Source: Acetobacteraceae bacterium (GTDB taxonomy: Bacteria; Pseudomonadota; Alphaproteobacteria; Acetobacterales; Acetobacteraceae). Taken from it: DNA of 8,033 bases. How positions within the stretch are numbered: the first letter of the stretch is position 1; each line of letters begins with the position of its first letter. The position numbers and the translations under genes were made by a program. Below are positions 1 to 6,625 of this stretch, in pieces. The stretch spans positions 1 to 8,033 of the forward strand of contig JACMOQ010000481.1 in NCBI GenBank assembly GCA_014377905.1, given 5' to 3'. A model generated the notes under the pieces. It was not told where the DNA came from. It saw only the letters and a list, made by a program, of their open reading frames with translations, and searched no databases.

Positions 1-24
1 CGCAAAGGGTGGCGGCCGCTTGGC

Positions 25-1317
25 TTAGTAGCGATAAAGATCGTGCTTGAACGGCCCAACCACCGGCGTGCCGATGTACTCTGCCTGCGCCGGGGTCAGC
101 TTGGTGAGCTTGGCGCCCACTTTCGCCAGATGAAGCGCTGCCACTTTCTCATCGAGGTGCTTCGGCAGGGTGTAGACCTTGCGTTCATATTGGCCCGGCT
201 TGGCGTTCCAGAGTTCGAGCTGGCCGAGCACCTGGTTGGTGAAGCTTGCCGACATCACAAAGCTCGGGTGGCCGGTGGCGTTGCCAAGGTTCACCAGGCG
301 GCCTTCGGACAGCACGATCAGGCGCTTGCCGTCGGGGAAGACCACTTCATCGACCTGCGGCTTCACGTTATCCCAGGTGTAGTTGCGGAGTGCGCCGATC
401 TGGATTTCGCTGTCGAAATGGCCAATGTTGCAGACAATGGCGCGGTGCTTCATGGCGCGCATGTGTTCGATGGTGATCACGTCCACATTGCCGGTCGCGG
501 TCACGAAGATGTCGGCGTGGGCGGCCTGGTCATCCATGGTGGTGACCTCATAGCCTTCCATCGCCGCCTGCAGCGCGCAGATCGGATCAACTTCGGTGAC
601 CATGACGCGGCAGCCGGCATTGCGCAACGACGCGGCCGACCCCTTGCCGACATCGCCGAAGCCGTTCACCAGCGCAACCTTGCCAGCCATCATGACGTCG
701 GTGCCGCGACGGATCGCGTCCACCAGCGATTCACGGCAGCCATAAAGATTGTCAAATTTCGACTTGGTGACGCTGTCGTTCACATTGATGGCGGGGGTCA
801 GCAAGGTGCCGGCTTTGGCCATTTCCCACAGGCGGTGCACGCCAGTGGTGGTTTCCTCGGTAATGCCGCGCACATCGGCGAGCATTTCGGGGTATTTGGT
901 GTGCATGATGGCGGTCACGTCGCCGCCGTCATCAAGGATCATGTTCGGGGTCCAGCCGTCAGGCCCGCGCAGGGTCTGTTCGATGCACCACCAGAATTCT
1001 TCCTCGTCCATGCCCTTCCAGGCGAAAACCGGGGTGCCGGCGGCAGCGATCGCGGCGGCAGCATGGTCCTGGGTCGAGAAAATGTTGCATGACGACCAGC
1101 GCACGCTGGCGCCGAGATGTTCCAGCGTCTGGATCAGCACCGCGGTCTGGATGGTCATGTGGATGCAGCCAACAATCCGCGCGCCGGCGAGCGGCTTGTG
1201 GGTGCCGTATTCGGCACGGATTGCCATCAGGCCGGGCATTTCGTCCTGCGCCATGGAAATTTCTTTGGCGCCCCAGGCGGCGAGGGAGATGTCTTTTACC
1301 TTGTAGTCTTTGGCCAT
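25..1317 (-). CDS. ahcY: S-adenosylhomocysteine hydrolase (adenosylhomocysteinase)
   Basis: Cytoplasmic NAD-dependent enzyme that splits S-adenosylhomocysteine into adenosine and homocysteine, clearing the inhibitory product of SAM-dependent methylation and feeding the methionine cycle. The 430-residue protein shows the family landmarks in order: STQDHAAAAI (81-90), DDGGD (129-133), NDSVTKSKFDN (180-190, with the catalytic-site lysine and aspartate region), the Rossmann NAD loop GFGDVGKG (219-226), CNIGHFDSEI (296-305) and the C-terminal KHDLYRY tail, whose lysine and tyrosine reach the NAD of the partner subunit in this family. At 430 residues it matches the short form (the human enzyme is about 432) and lacks the roughly 40-residue insertion found in many bacterial homologues. 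The ATG start is supported by AGGAG seven bases upstream. It has its own promoter region and is separated by 243 bases from the operon upstream on the same strand. Identification is secure. Confidence 0.98.
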   Translation of the reverse strand: MAKDYKVKDISLAAWGAKEISMAQDEMPGLMAIRAEYGTHKPLAGARIVGCIHMTIQTAVLIQTLEHLGASVRWSSCNIFSTQDHAAAAIAAAGTPVFAWKGMDEEEFWWCIEQTLRGPDGWTPNMILDDGGDVTAIMHTKYPEMLADVRGITEETTTGVHRLWEMAKAGTLLTPAINVNDSVTKSKFDNLYGCRESLVDAIRRGTDVMMAGKVALVNGFGDVGKGSAASLRNAGCRVMVTEVDPICALQAAMEGYEVTTMDDQAAHADIFVTATGNVDVITIEHMRAMKHRAIVCNIGHFDSEIQIGALRNYTWDNVKPQVDEVVFPDGKRLIVLSEGRLVNLGNATGHPSFVMSASFTNQVLGQLELWNAKPGQYERKVYTLPKHLDEKVAALHLAKVGAKLTKLTPAQAEYIGTPVVGPFKHDLYRY

Positions 1318-1324
1318 GATGATG

Positions 1325-1329
1325 CTCCT
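1325..1329 (-). promoter_or_regulatory. Ribosome binding site of ahcY
   Basis: AGGAG on the minus strand lies seven bases before the ATG at 1317-1315. It fixes the start of ahcY. Confidence 0.75.
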
Positions 1330-1345
1330 GCTTCGGTTGGCGCGG

Positions 1346-1374
1346 CGTATATAAGGATATTGTTATGTCCGCAA
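1346..1374 (-). promoter_or_regulatory. Putative sigma70-type promoter of ahcY
   Basis: On the minus strand TTGCGG (1374-1369) and TATACG (1351-1346) are separated by 17 bases, a good match to a vegetative -35/-10 pair, with four of six consensus bases at each. Transcription would begin near 1339, leaving a leader of about 20 bases that contains the AGGAG site. Such a leader is too short for a riboswitch. The SahR-like palindrome fills the spacer. This is an inference from the sequence only. Confidence 0.5.
1349..1368 (-). promoter_or_regulatory. SahR-like operator upstream of ahcY
   Basis: The minus strand reads ACATAACAATATCCTTATAT. Seven of its ten symmetric base pairs match (core ATAA-NN-ATAT-NN-TTAT, centre between 1358 and 1359). 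As I recall it, the alphaproteobacterial operator of SahR, an ArsR-family repressor of methionine-cycle genes that senses SAH, has a core close to ATAAAGATATCTTTAT. This site agrees at 13 of those 16 positions. It lies inside the predicted promoter spacer, where a bound repressor would block RNA polymerase, so SAH accumulation would be expected to release ahcY. The regulator gene itself is not in the window. Confidence 0.6.
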
Positions 1375-1560
1375 GTGATTGCTGCGGGATGATAGCGTGT
1401 GGGAGTGGACGAATGGTGAAGATGGGAAATTCTTGGGGTCGGGGGATGTCGTCGCAGGTATCCCAATCGCAACAGGAATTTGCGGCCGCCCTCCATATTC
1501 TGTTGGCGACGTTGAAAAATTGGGGGCAAGGCTGCCGGGCACCTGACGCTCCCGCGGCCC

Positions 1561-2337
1561 TTACGCCCCAATAGCGTGCTTCAACAGCCCCGCCACCCCC
1601 GGCGCCGCCGCAAAAATCGGGTTCCCGGCAATCAATCCATCCCCCGCCAGAAACGCAGAAACCTCCGCCCCAGCCTCCCCAAGGATCGCCAAAGCCGCCG
1701 CCACATCCCACAAATTAATATGCAGCTCGATATACGCATCAATCCGCCCAGCCGCGACGTCAGCCAACCCCAGCGCCCCAGACCCGCCCGCCCGCAGCAT
1801 TGCGCCGGTGCCCATCACCGCGTGAGTCAGCGCAAAAAACTCGGCATTCGTCCGCCGCGGTGACCAGCCGCATTCCACCATCCCGCGCGCCAAATCTGTG
1901 GTCTCCGCCGCCCGGATCGGTGCCCCGTTCAACGTCGCCCCGGCGCCAAGGCGCGCGGCAAAAGTCTCCCCCATCGCCGGCGCCACAATCACACCGAGCA
2001 ACGGCGTCCGATCCTCGATTAACCCCAAAGACACGCAAAACCGGGGGTTGCCACGCGCGAAGTTCGAAGTTCCATCAATCGGGTCAACCACCCAGCGCAG
2101 CGCCCCATTGCGCCGTCCGCCAGTTTCCTCGCCCTGGAACCCGTCTTGCGGAAACGCGGACGCCAACGCCGCGTCGATAAACGCCTCAATTGCGCCATCC
2201 GCCTCGGTCAGCCAATCCTGATGCCCCTTCAACGCCGCTACCGCTGCCCCCGGCGCCGGCTGGCGCGCCAGCGCCATACGCCCGGCCGCCGCGCAAATTT
2301 CCAACGCCACATCCAGCCGCCGCTGCAAAGCCGTCAT
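1561..2337 (-). CDS. Inositol monophosphatase family protein, last gene of the transporter operon
   Basis: Mg2+-dependent, Li+-sensitive-type phosphomonoesterase fold (the family of SuhB, CysQ, HisN and IMPase), predicted to be cytoplasmic. The 258-residue protein carries the complete metal site: LTEAD (43-47), GEE (69-71), the signature VVDPIDGTSNF (83-93) and WDVAA (210-214). No key residue is missing and the length is normal for the family. The start ATG overlaps the stop of the upstream permease (ATGA, 2334-2337) and is preceded by GGGGA, so translation is probably coupled to the importer. That makes a role in dephosphorylating the imported substrate, such as inositol phosphate or glycerol phosphate, more likely than a general housekeeping role, but this is inference. 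Histidinol-phosphatase, 3'-phosphoadenosine-5'-phosphate phosphatase or SuhB-like activity cannot be excluded from sequence. Family assignment is secure and substrate is unknown. Confidence 0.93.
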   Translation of the reverse strand: MTALQRRLDVALEICAAAGRMALARQPAPGAAVAALKGHQDWLTEADGAIEAFIDAALASAFPQDGFQGEETGGRRNGALRWVVDPIDGTSNFARGNPRFCVSLGLIEDRTPLLGVIVAPAMGETFAARLGAGATLNGAPIRAAETTDLARGMVECGWSPRRTNAEFFALTHAVMGTGAMLRAGGSGALGLADVAAGRIDAYIELHINLWDVAAALAILGEAGAEVSAFLAGDGLIAGNPIFAAAPGVAGLLKHAIGA

Positions 2338-3134
2338 TTGATCCCCGCCCGCATGAAACTTTGCACAAACTGCCGCTGAAACAGCAAAAACGCCACCAGC
2401 AACGGCGCCGATGTCATCAGGGTGGACGCGGTGATGATCGACCAGTCAATGCCCTGATCGGTGGAGGCGAACACCGCCAACCCCACCGTCAACGGCCGTG
2501 TGCTCACGGAATTGGTGATCACCAGTGGCCACAGAAAGTTGTTCCAGTGGTAGCTTACCGATACCAGTCCGTAAGCAATGTAAGTCGGTCGCGCCAACGG
2601 CACGTAAACCCGCCACATCCGCCCAAGCAGCGAACTGCCCTCCAGCCGTGCCGCGTCATCGAGCTCCTGCGGCACGCTGCGGAACACCTGGCGCAGCAGG
2701 AAAATCCCGAACGCCGAGCCGAGATACGGCAGCGCGATTGCCAGAATACTATCGACCAGCCCCAACCGCGCCATGGTACGATAATTTCCCACCAGCAGCA
2801 CATCCGGCATGATCATCAATTGCAGCAACACAATGCCAAACACGATATCGCGCCCGGGGAAATTCATCCGCGCAAAGGCAAATGCGGCAGGCGTGCACAG
2901 CAGAAATTGCGCCACCAGAATCAGGCTGACCAGCATCGTCGTATTGAGGAAATACCGCGCGAACGGGGCAGCCTCCCAGGCATTGGCGAAATTCTGCAAG
3001 GTCAGCGGCGCAAACAGGCTGAAATGGGTAGCGTACTCGGACGGATGGAACGCCGTCCACACCGCATACAACAGCGGCAGCATCCACAAGATCGCCAGCA
3101 GCCAGGCGCCAATGATTTCCAGCGTGCGCGTCAC
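2334..3134 (-). CDS. ugpE: ABC transporter permease, CUT1 family, UgpE/MalG-like
   Basis: Inner-membrane permease subunit, second of the heterodimer that forms the translocation channel. Its 266 residues show hydrophobic segments near 8-26, 66-88, 98-116, 128-148, 184-206 and 236-252, the six-helix pattern of MalG/UgpE. The cytoplasmic EAA coupling loop that docks on the ATPase is at about 154-183 (ELDDAARLEG followed by the VPLARP end). The C-terminus FQRQFVQSFMRAGIK is the usual MalG-type ending. The start is GTG at 3134-3132, overlapping the stop of the UgpA-like gene (GTGA), with no strong ribosome site of its own, which suggests translational coupling. The downstream phosphatase starts inside its stop codon. 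The gene symbol reflects resemblance of the operon to Ugp. Other CUT1 substrates are possible. Confidence 0.92.
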   Translation of the reverse strand: MTRTLEIIGAWLLAILWMLPLLYAVWTAFHPSEYATHFSLFAPLTLQNFANAWEAAPFARYFLNTTMLVSLILVAQFLLCTPAAFAFARMNFPGRDIVFGIVLLQLMIMPDVLLVGNYRTMARLGLVDSILAIALPYLGSAFGIFLLRQVFRSVPQELDDAARLEGSSLLGRMWRVYVPLARPTYIAYGLVSVSYHWNNFLWPLVITNSVSTRPLTVGLAVFASTDQGIDWSIITASTLMTSAPLLVAFLLFQRQFVQSFMRAGIK

Positions 3135-4003
3135 CGGTAATGCACCCGCTTGCCAAACACCCCAAATTGCAGCCAGGCCAGCGCCCCCAGCATCACCAAC
3201 AGCACCACGGTCAGGGTCGCCGCCATTGACGTATCCCAGAAGCGAAACCCCATTTCGTAAATATAATACAGCAACAAATTGGTGGCATTATTCGGCCCAC
3301 CCCGCGTCATCACCACCACATGATCCACCACCCGGAACGCGTTGATCACCGCGTTAACCAATACAAACAAAGTGGTCGGCATCAGCAGTGGCAAGGTCAC
3401 CCGGCGGAAGAAATACCAGCGTGATCCGCCTTCAAGGTTCGATGCCTCCTGCAAATCCGGCGGCATCGCCTGCAACGCCGCCAGGTAGAAGATCATGAAG
3501 AACCCGGCTTCTTTCCACACCGCCACCACCATCATTGCTGGTAGGGCGGTGGCAGGCTCGCCCAGCCAGTTATGCCGCGCCCCGCCAAACAGCGACAGCA
3601 CATGGTCGAACAGCCCGTAATCCGGGGTGAAAAAAAACAGCCAGATATTGGCCACCGCAATCATCGGCAGCATGGTGGGGGTGAAATACGCCATCCGCAC
3701 CAAAGGCCGGCCGGGCAGGGCGGTGTTCACCGCCAACGCCATCGCCAGCGCCAAAATCACTGATGCCGGGATGGTCGCCAGCGCATACCAAAGATTGTTC
3801 CAGAACGCCTTCCAAAACACCACATCGTCCCACAAAGCCGCGTAATTATCGACGCCAACAAAGCGCTGCGGCCGGCTGCCCTTCGGCGTGGAGTAGAAAC
3901 TGTCCAGCACCGTGGTAACAGCCGGCCAGTGGGTGAACGCCACCAGCAACACCAACGCCGGCAGGATCAGCGCCCAGGCTTGCAGCGTTTCCCGCCGGAT
4001 CAT
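3131..4003 (-). CDS. ugpA: ABC transporter permease, CUT1 family, UgpA/MalF-like
   Basis: First permease subunit of the importer, located in the inner membrane. The 290 residues give six hydrophobic segments (about 10-27, 70-93, 105-126, 154-176, 207-224 and 258-281) with no long MalF-type periplasmic insertion, so the architecture is that of UgpA. The EAA loop is at about 186-208 (EASNLEGG followed by VTLPLLMP). The motif VMTRGGPNNAT (231-241), followed by a YYIYEMGF stretch, is typical of this subfamily. The ATG start overlaps the stop of the preceding binding-protein gene (ATGA, 4000-4003) and is directly preceded by AAGAAGG. Its own stop overlaps the GTG of the UgpE-like gene. Family is clear; the transported compound is inferred from the binding proteins. 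Confidence 0.93.
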   Translation of the reverse strand: MIRRETLQAWALILPALVLLVAFTHWPAVTTVLDSFYSTPKGSRPQRFVGVDNYAALWDDVVFWKAFWNNLWYALATIPASVILALAMALAVNTALPGRPLVRMAYFTPTMLPMIAVANIWLFFFTPDYGLFDHVLSLFGGARHNWLGEPATALPAMMVVAVWKEAGFFMIFYLAALQAMPPDLQEASNLEGGSRWYFFRRVTLPLLMPTTLFVLVNAVINAFRVVDHVVVMTRGGPNNATNLLLYYIYEMGFRFWDTSMAATLTVVLLVMLGALAWLQFGVFGKRVHYR

Positions 4004-5283
4004 GCCTTCTTATAGGGCTTCAGGATGCGGTCTGCCTCGGCTTGGGTATCGGCCATCGCCGCTGCGGCGGTTTTGGTGCCGTTCAAGCAGGCTTGAACGT
4101 TGTTGGTCAGCGCGGCGTAAACCTTCTGGTTTTCAAACGTCGAAAGCTCCCCCACCGCAACTGGCAAAAACCCGCGCGCCACATCGGCGGGCGGGAAACC
4201 GGCGACGTAATCCTTCAGCGCCTTGGTTTCGTACGCTTCCGGCCTTGTCGCGATGTAGCCGGTCTTGATGCTCCAATCCGCCGCCCGCGCGGGTTCGGAC
4301 ATGAAGCGGGCAAACTTCAACGACGCCACGCGTTCGGCTGGCGTCGCATTCTTAAAGAAATAGAGGTTGCCGCCGCCAACCACGGTGCGCGGTCCATCGC
4401 GGCCGGGCAGGCCTGCTACACCGAACGGGAACTTCGCGTTGGTGCGCACATTGGTCAGATTACCCGTGGTATGCTGGATAATCGCGGCATTGCCTTCAAG
4501 GAAATCCGGCGAAAGCTGTGGCCAGTTTGACACGCCGTCCGGGCTGGCCTTCTGCACCGTCGCAAGCCCCTGCCAATACGCCAACGCCTCAACCGCCTTG
4601 GGCGAATTGAAATAAGCCTCGGTCCCCGCCTGGTTCATCAGCACATGTCCGGCCTGGTTGGCGAGCGCCCCGAACGTCCACTGCGCGTTCCCGGTGTCGC
4701 CCGCCATCTTGACCCCCCAGCGCGTTACCCGCCCCGTCGCATCGCGCTTGGTGAGCTTGGTCGCCGCTGTCTGCAATTGCGCCCAAGTCTTGGGAAACGC
4801 CTCCGGGTCCAGCCCGGCTTCGGCGAACGCGGCCTTATTATAGTACATCACCGCGGTAGACCGCTGAAACGGCACCGACCACAGCTTGCCCTCGGCATGC
4901 GAATTGGCGAGGAACGCCGGATAAAATCCGTCCATCCATGCTTTGCCCGCCGCGTCCAATCCGATCTCGTCCAACGAAACCAGGATACCCAAATCCTGCA
5001 AGCTGTGCATTTCGGCCGCCAGCAGCACCGCCATTTGCGGCCCCTGGCCACCCTTGATGGCCGTCACCGCCTTGGTCAGCGTTTCGCCATAATTGCCGGC
5101 ATAAACCGGCGTGACCTCGATACCGGTCGCCGCCTGGAATTCCTTGCAATAGCCATCGATGATCGCCGGGATCGGTCCGCCCACCGCGATCGGGTAGTAG
5201 AAGCTGAGTTTCTGAACAGTTTGCGCGCGGGCCACGGCGGGCAGCGCGAGGCCAGCGGCGAGCAAGCTACGGCGTTTGATCAT
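4000..5283 (-). CDS. ugpB: Extracellular solute-binding protein, UgpB-like (copy 1)
   Basis: Periplasmic ligand-capture subunit of the importer, solute-binding family 1, 427 residues. The N-terminus is a signal peptide with KRRSLL at 3-8, a hydrophobic core and the cleavage site AVARA|Q after residue 20; the arginine pair suggests Tat export. Alignment by eye with E. coli UgpB finds shared blocks: AGNYGETL (62-69), PFQRSTAVMYYNK (138-150), HTTGNLTN (271-278), GGGN (303-306), KTGY (340-343). Positions corresponding, as I recall the UgpB structure, to its glycerol-3-phosphate contacts are kept here as Tyr65, Glu91, Ser142, Thr273, Gly304, Tyr343 and Arg370, and a Trp is present at 202. The gene starts 11 bases after its paralogue, with AAGGAA seven bases before ATG. 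It could instead bind glycerophosphodiesters or inositol phosphates. Family is secure and ligand is inferred. Confidence 0.92.
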   Translation of the reverse strand: MIKRRSLLAAGLALPAVARAQTVQKLSFYYPIAVGGPIPAIIDGYCKEFQAATGIEVTPVYAGNYGETLTKAVTAIKGGQGPQMAVLLAAEMHSLQDLGILVSLDEIGLDAAGKAWMDGFYPAFLANSHAEGKLWSVPFQRSTAVMYYNKAAFAEAGLDPEAFPKTWAQLQTAATKLTKRDATGRVTRWGVKMAGDTGNAQWTFGALANQAGHVLMNQAGTEAYFNSPKAVEALAYWQGLATVQKASPDGVSNWPQLSPDFLEGNAAIIQHTTGNLTNVRTNAKFPFGVAGLPGRDGPRTVVGGGNLYFFKNATPAERVASLKFARFMSEPARAADWSIKTGYIATRPEAYETKALKDYVAGFPPADVARGFLPVAVGELSTFENQKVYAALTNNVQACLNGTKTAAAAMADTQAEADRILKPYKKA

Positions 5284-5290
5284 CGGTCTG

Positions 5291-5296
5291 TTCCTT
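5291..5296 (-). promoter_or_regulatory. Ribosome binding site of solute-binding protein copy 1, overlapping the upstream stop
   Basis: AAGGAA on the minus strand begins inside the TAA stop of copy 2 (5297-5295) and lies seven bases before the ATG at 5283. Ribosomes finishing copy 2 would land on this site, so the two binding proteins are likely to be produced together. Confidence 0.7.
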
Positions 5297-6587
5297 AGCG
5301 TGCAAACGGTTTGAGAATACGGCTGCCGCTGGCCTGCGCGTCATCCAACGCCTGTTGCGCCAGCTTCTTCCCGGTCAACGCGGCTTGCAGTTCATCGGTC
5401 AGCGCCTGGGCGACGCGCTGGTTTTCGTGGGTCGACAATTCCGGCACCGCGAATTCCAACTGGTCACGCGCGACCGCGGCGGCCGGGAAGCCGGCGACAT
5501 AGCTGGTCATTTCCGGTGTCGCCCAGGCATCCGGGCGGGTCGCGACATAGCCGGTTGCAATCCCCCATTTCGCCGCCATCGTCGGCGAGGTCAGGAATTT
5601 CAGGAACGCCAGGCACGCCACTTGCTGGGCCGGGTTGGCGCCCTTGAACATATGAAAATTGCCGCCGCCGGTGGGGGTGCCGCGCCGCTTGCCGGCCGGT
5701 AGCATGGCAACCCCGAACGGGAACTTGGCGTTGTTCTTGATGTTGGAAAGATTGCCTGTGGTGTGCCAAATCATCGCGACTTTTTCTTCCAGGAAGTCAC
5801 GCGGCGTCACCCCCCAGTCAACAATCCCTGGCGGATGGGCTTTGTATTTGCCCGACAAATCCATCCAATACTGCAATGCTTCGACGCAGGCCGGGTCGTT
5901 GAAATTGACCTTGGTGCCGTCGACGTTTGCCAGTTGAGTGCCGGCCTGGGCGGCCATTGCCTGAAACAACCAATAGGTGAAGCCGGTGCCGGGGATCTGC
6001 ACCCCCCAGCGCGTGGTCCGGTCGCCCTCGCGTTGCACTGCCTTGGCGGCAAGCTCGGCATGGGCGTCCCAGGTCGCCGGAGCCTTTTCCGGATCGGCGC
6101 CGATCTCCTTGAAGATCGCCTTGTTGTAGTACATCACGATGGTTGAACGCTGGAATGGGATGCCCCAAACATGTCCGTCAATCGTTCCGTTGCGCATGAA
6201 CGCCGGATAGAAACCGGCCAGCCAGGCTTTGTCCTCGGCAGAGGTTGCCAGGGTGTCGAACGGCAAAATCAAATCATCATCAACCAGCGAATAGGCATCA
6301 ACCGCCAGCACCAGCGCCATTTGCGGCCCCTGGCTCGCCTTGGTCGCGGTCACCGCCTTGGTCAGCGTATCGACGTAACTGCCCGCATAAACCGGCTTGA
6401 CCTTAATCTTCGGGTTCAGCGCCATAAATTCGGCGGTATAGCCATCGATGATTTTGGTGATCGGCCCGCCAACAGCGACCGGGAAGTAGAACTCGATTTC
6501 GGTCACCCCCTGGGCACGCGCAATCGCCGGCATCGCCAGCGTGGACGCACCGATGAGCAGTGAACGGCGGGATGTGGCATGCGGCAT
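5295..6587 (-). CDS. ugpB: Extracellular solute-binding protein, UgpB-like (copy 2, paralogue of copy 1)
   Basis: Second periplasmic binding protein of the importer. The reading frame is open to a TTG at 6629, but the ATG at 6587 is chosen because AGAGGAAA precedes it and because translation from there gives a proper signal peptide: SRRSLL at 6-11, hydrophobic core, cleavage AIARA|Q after residue 25. The product is 430 residues. It is a clear paralogue of the downstream gene, with roughly half the residues identical by eye and the blocks VYAGSYVDTLTKAVTA, GPQMA, PFQRST-VMYYNKA, HTTGNLSN, NAKFPFGVA, TGYVATRP, SYVAGFP and ELSTHENQ shared. UgpB-pocket equivalents are Tyr71, Asp97, Ser148, Thr277, Gly308, Tyr347 and Arg374, with a Trp at 206. 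Asp97 replaces the glutamate of UgpB and copy 1, and local loops differ, so ligand preference may differ. Both copies look intact. Confidence 0.9.
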   Translation of the reverse strand: MPHATSRRSLLIGASTLAMPAIARAQGVTEIEFYFPVAVGGPITKIIDGYTAEFMALNPKIKVKPVYAGSYVDTLTKAVTATKASQGPQMALVLAVDAYSLVDDDLILPFDTLATSAEDKAWLAGFYPAFMRNGTIDGHVWGIPFQRSTIVMYYNKAIFKEIGADPEKAPATWDAHAELAAKAVQREGDRTTRWGVQIPGTGFTYWLFQAMAAQAGTQLANVDGTKVNFNDPACVEALQYWMDLSGKYKAHPPGIVDWGVTPRDFLEEKVAMIWHTTGNLSNIKNNAKFPFGVAMLPAGKRRGTPTGGGNFHMFKGANPAQQVACLAFLKFLTSPTMAAKWGIATGYVATRPDAWATPEMTSYVAGFPAAAVARDQLEFAVPELSTHENQRVAQALTDELQAALTGKKLAQQALDDAQASGSRILKPFAR

Positions 6588-6594
6588 CGGACGG

Positions 6595-6602
6595 TTTCCT
6601 CT
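6595..6602 (-). promoter_or_regulatory. Ribosome binding site deciding the start of copy 2
   Basis: AGAGGAAA on the minus strand gives GAGGA nine bases before the ATG at 6587-6585. No comparable site precedes the upstream TTG at 6629, which overlaps the stop of the ATPase gene as TTGA. This supports the ATG start and a 38-base gap after the ATPase gene. Confidence 0.65.
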
Positions 6603-6625
6603 TGGGTTTAAAATTGCATCTTGCT

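Noticed and set aside
43..1092. Long open frame (349 codons) on the plus strand opposite ahcY
   Set aside because: It is an antisense shadow of a high-GC gene. The translation is rich in His, Gly and Ala with no recognisable domain, while the minus strand encodes a complete AhcY.
1318..1560. Riboswitch (SAH, SAM-II or SAM/SAH type) in the ahcY upstream region
   Set aside because: No recognisable core of these classes was found, and the predicted transcription start leaves a leader of only about 20 bases. The operator model explains the region better.
1510..1560. Intrinsic terminator after the phosphatase gene
   Set aside because: The minus strand has a 6-bp bulged stem (GCC..GGG with CCC-GGC) and later a run of five T, but some 14 bases separate them, and the stem next to the T run (GGCA/TGCC) is only four pairs. 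Not convincing as a terminator.
2190..3140. Plus-strand open frame of 316 codons across the phosphatase and UgpE-like genes
   Set aside because: It is very rich in Arg, Gln, Pro and His, has no motif, and spans the junction of two well-supported minus-strand genes, so it is a shadow.
4645..5298. Plus-strand open frame of 217 codons opposite the binding protein copy 1
   Set aside because: Arg-rich translation without domains, fully opposite a confidently assigned gene.
4000..6587. Recent direct DNA repeat or recombination between the two binding-protein genes
   Set aside because: The similarity is at protein level. Corresponding DNA blocks differ at many positions and no long identical stretch is seen, so the duplication is old.
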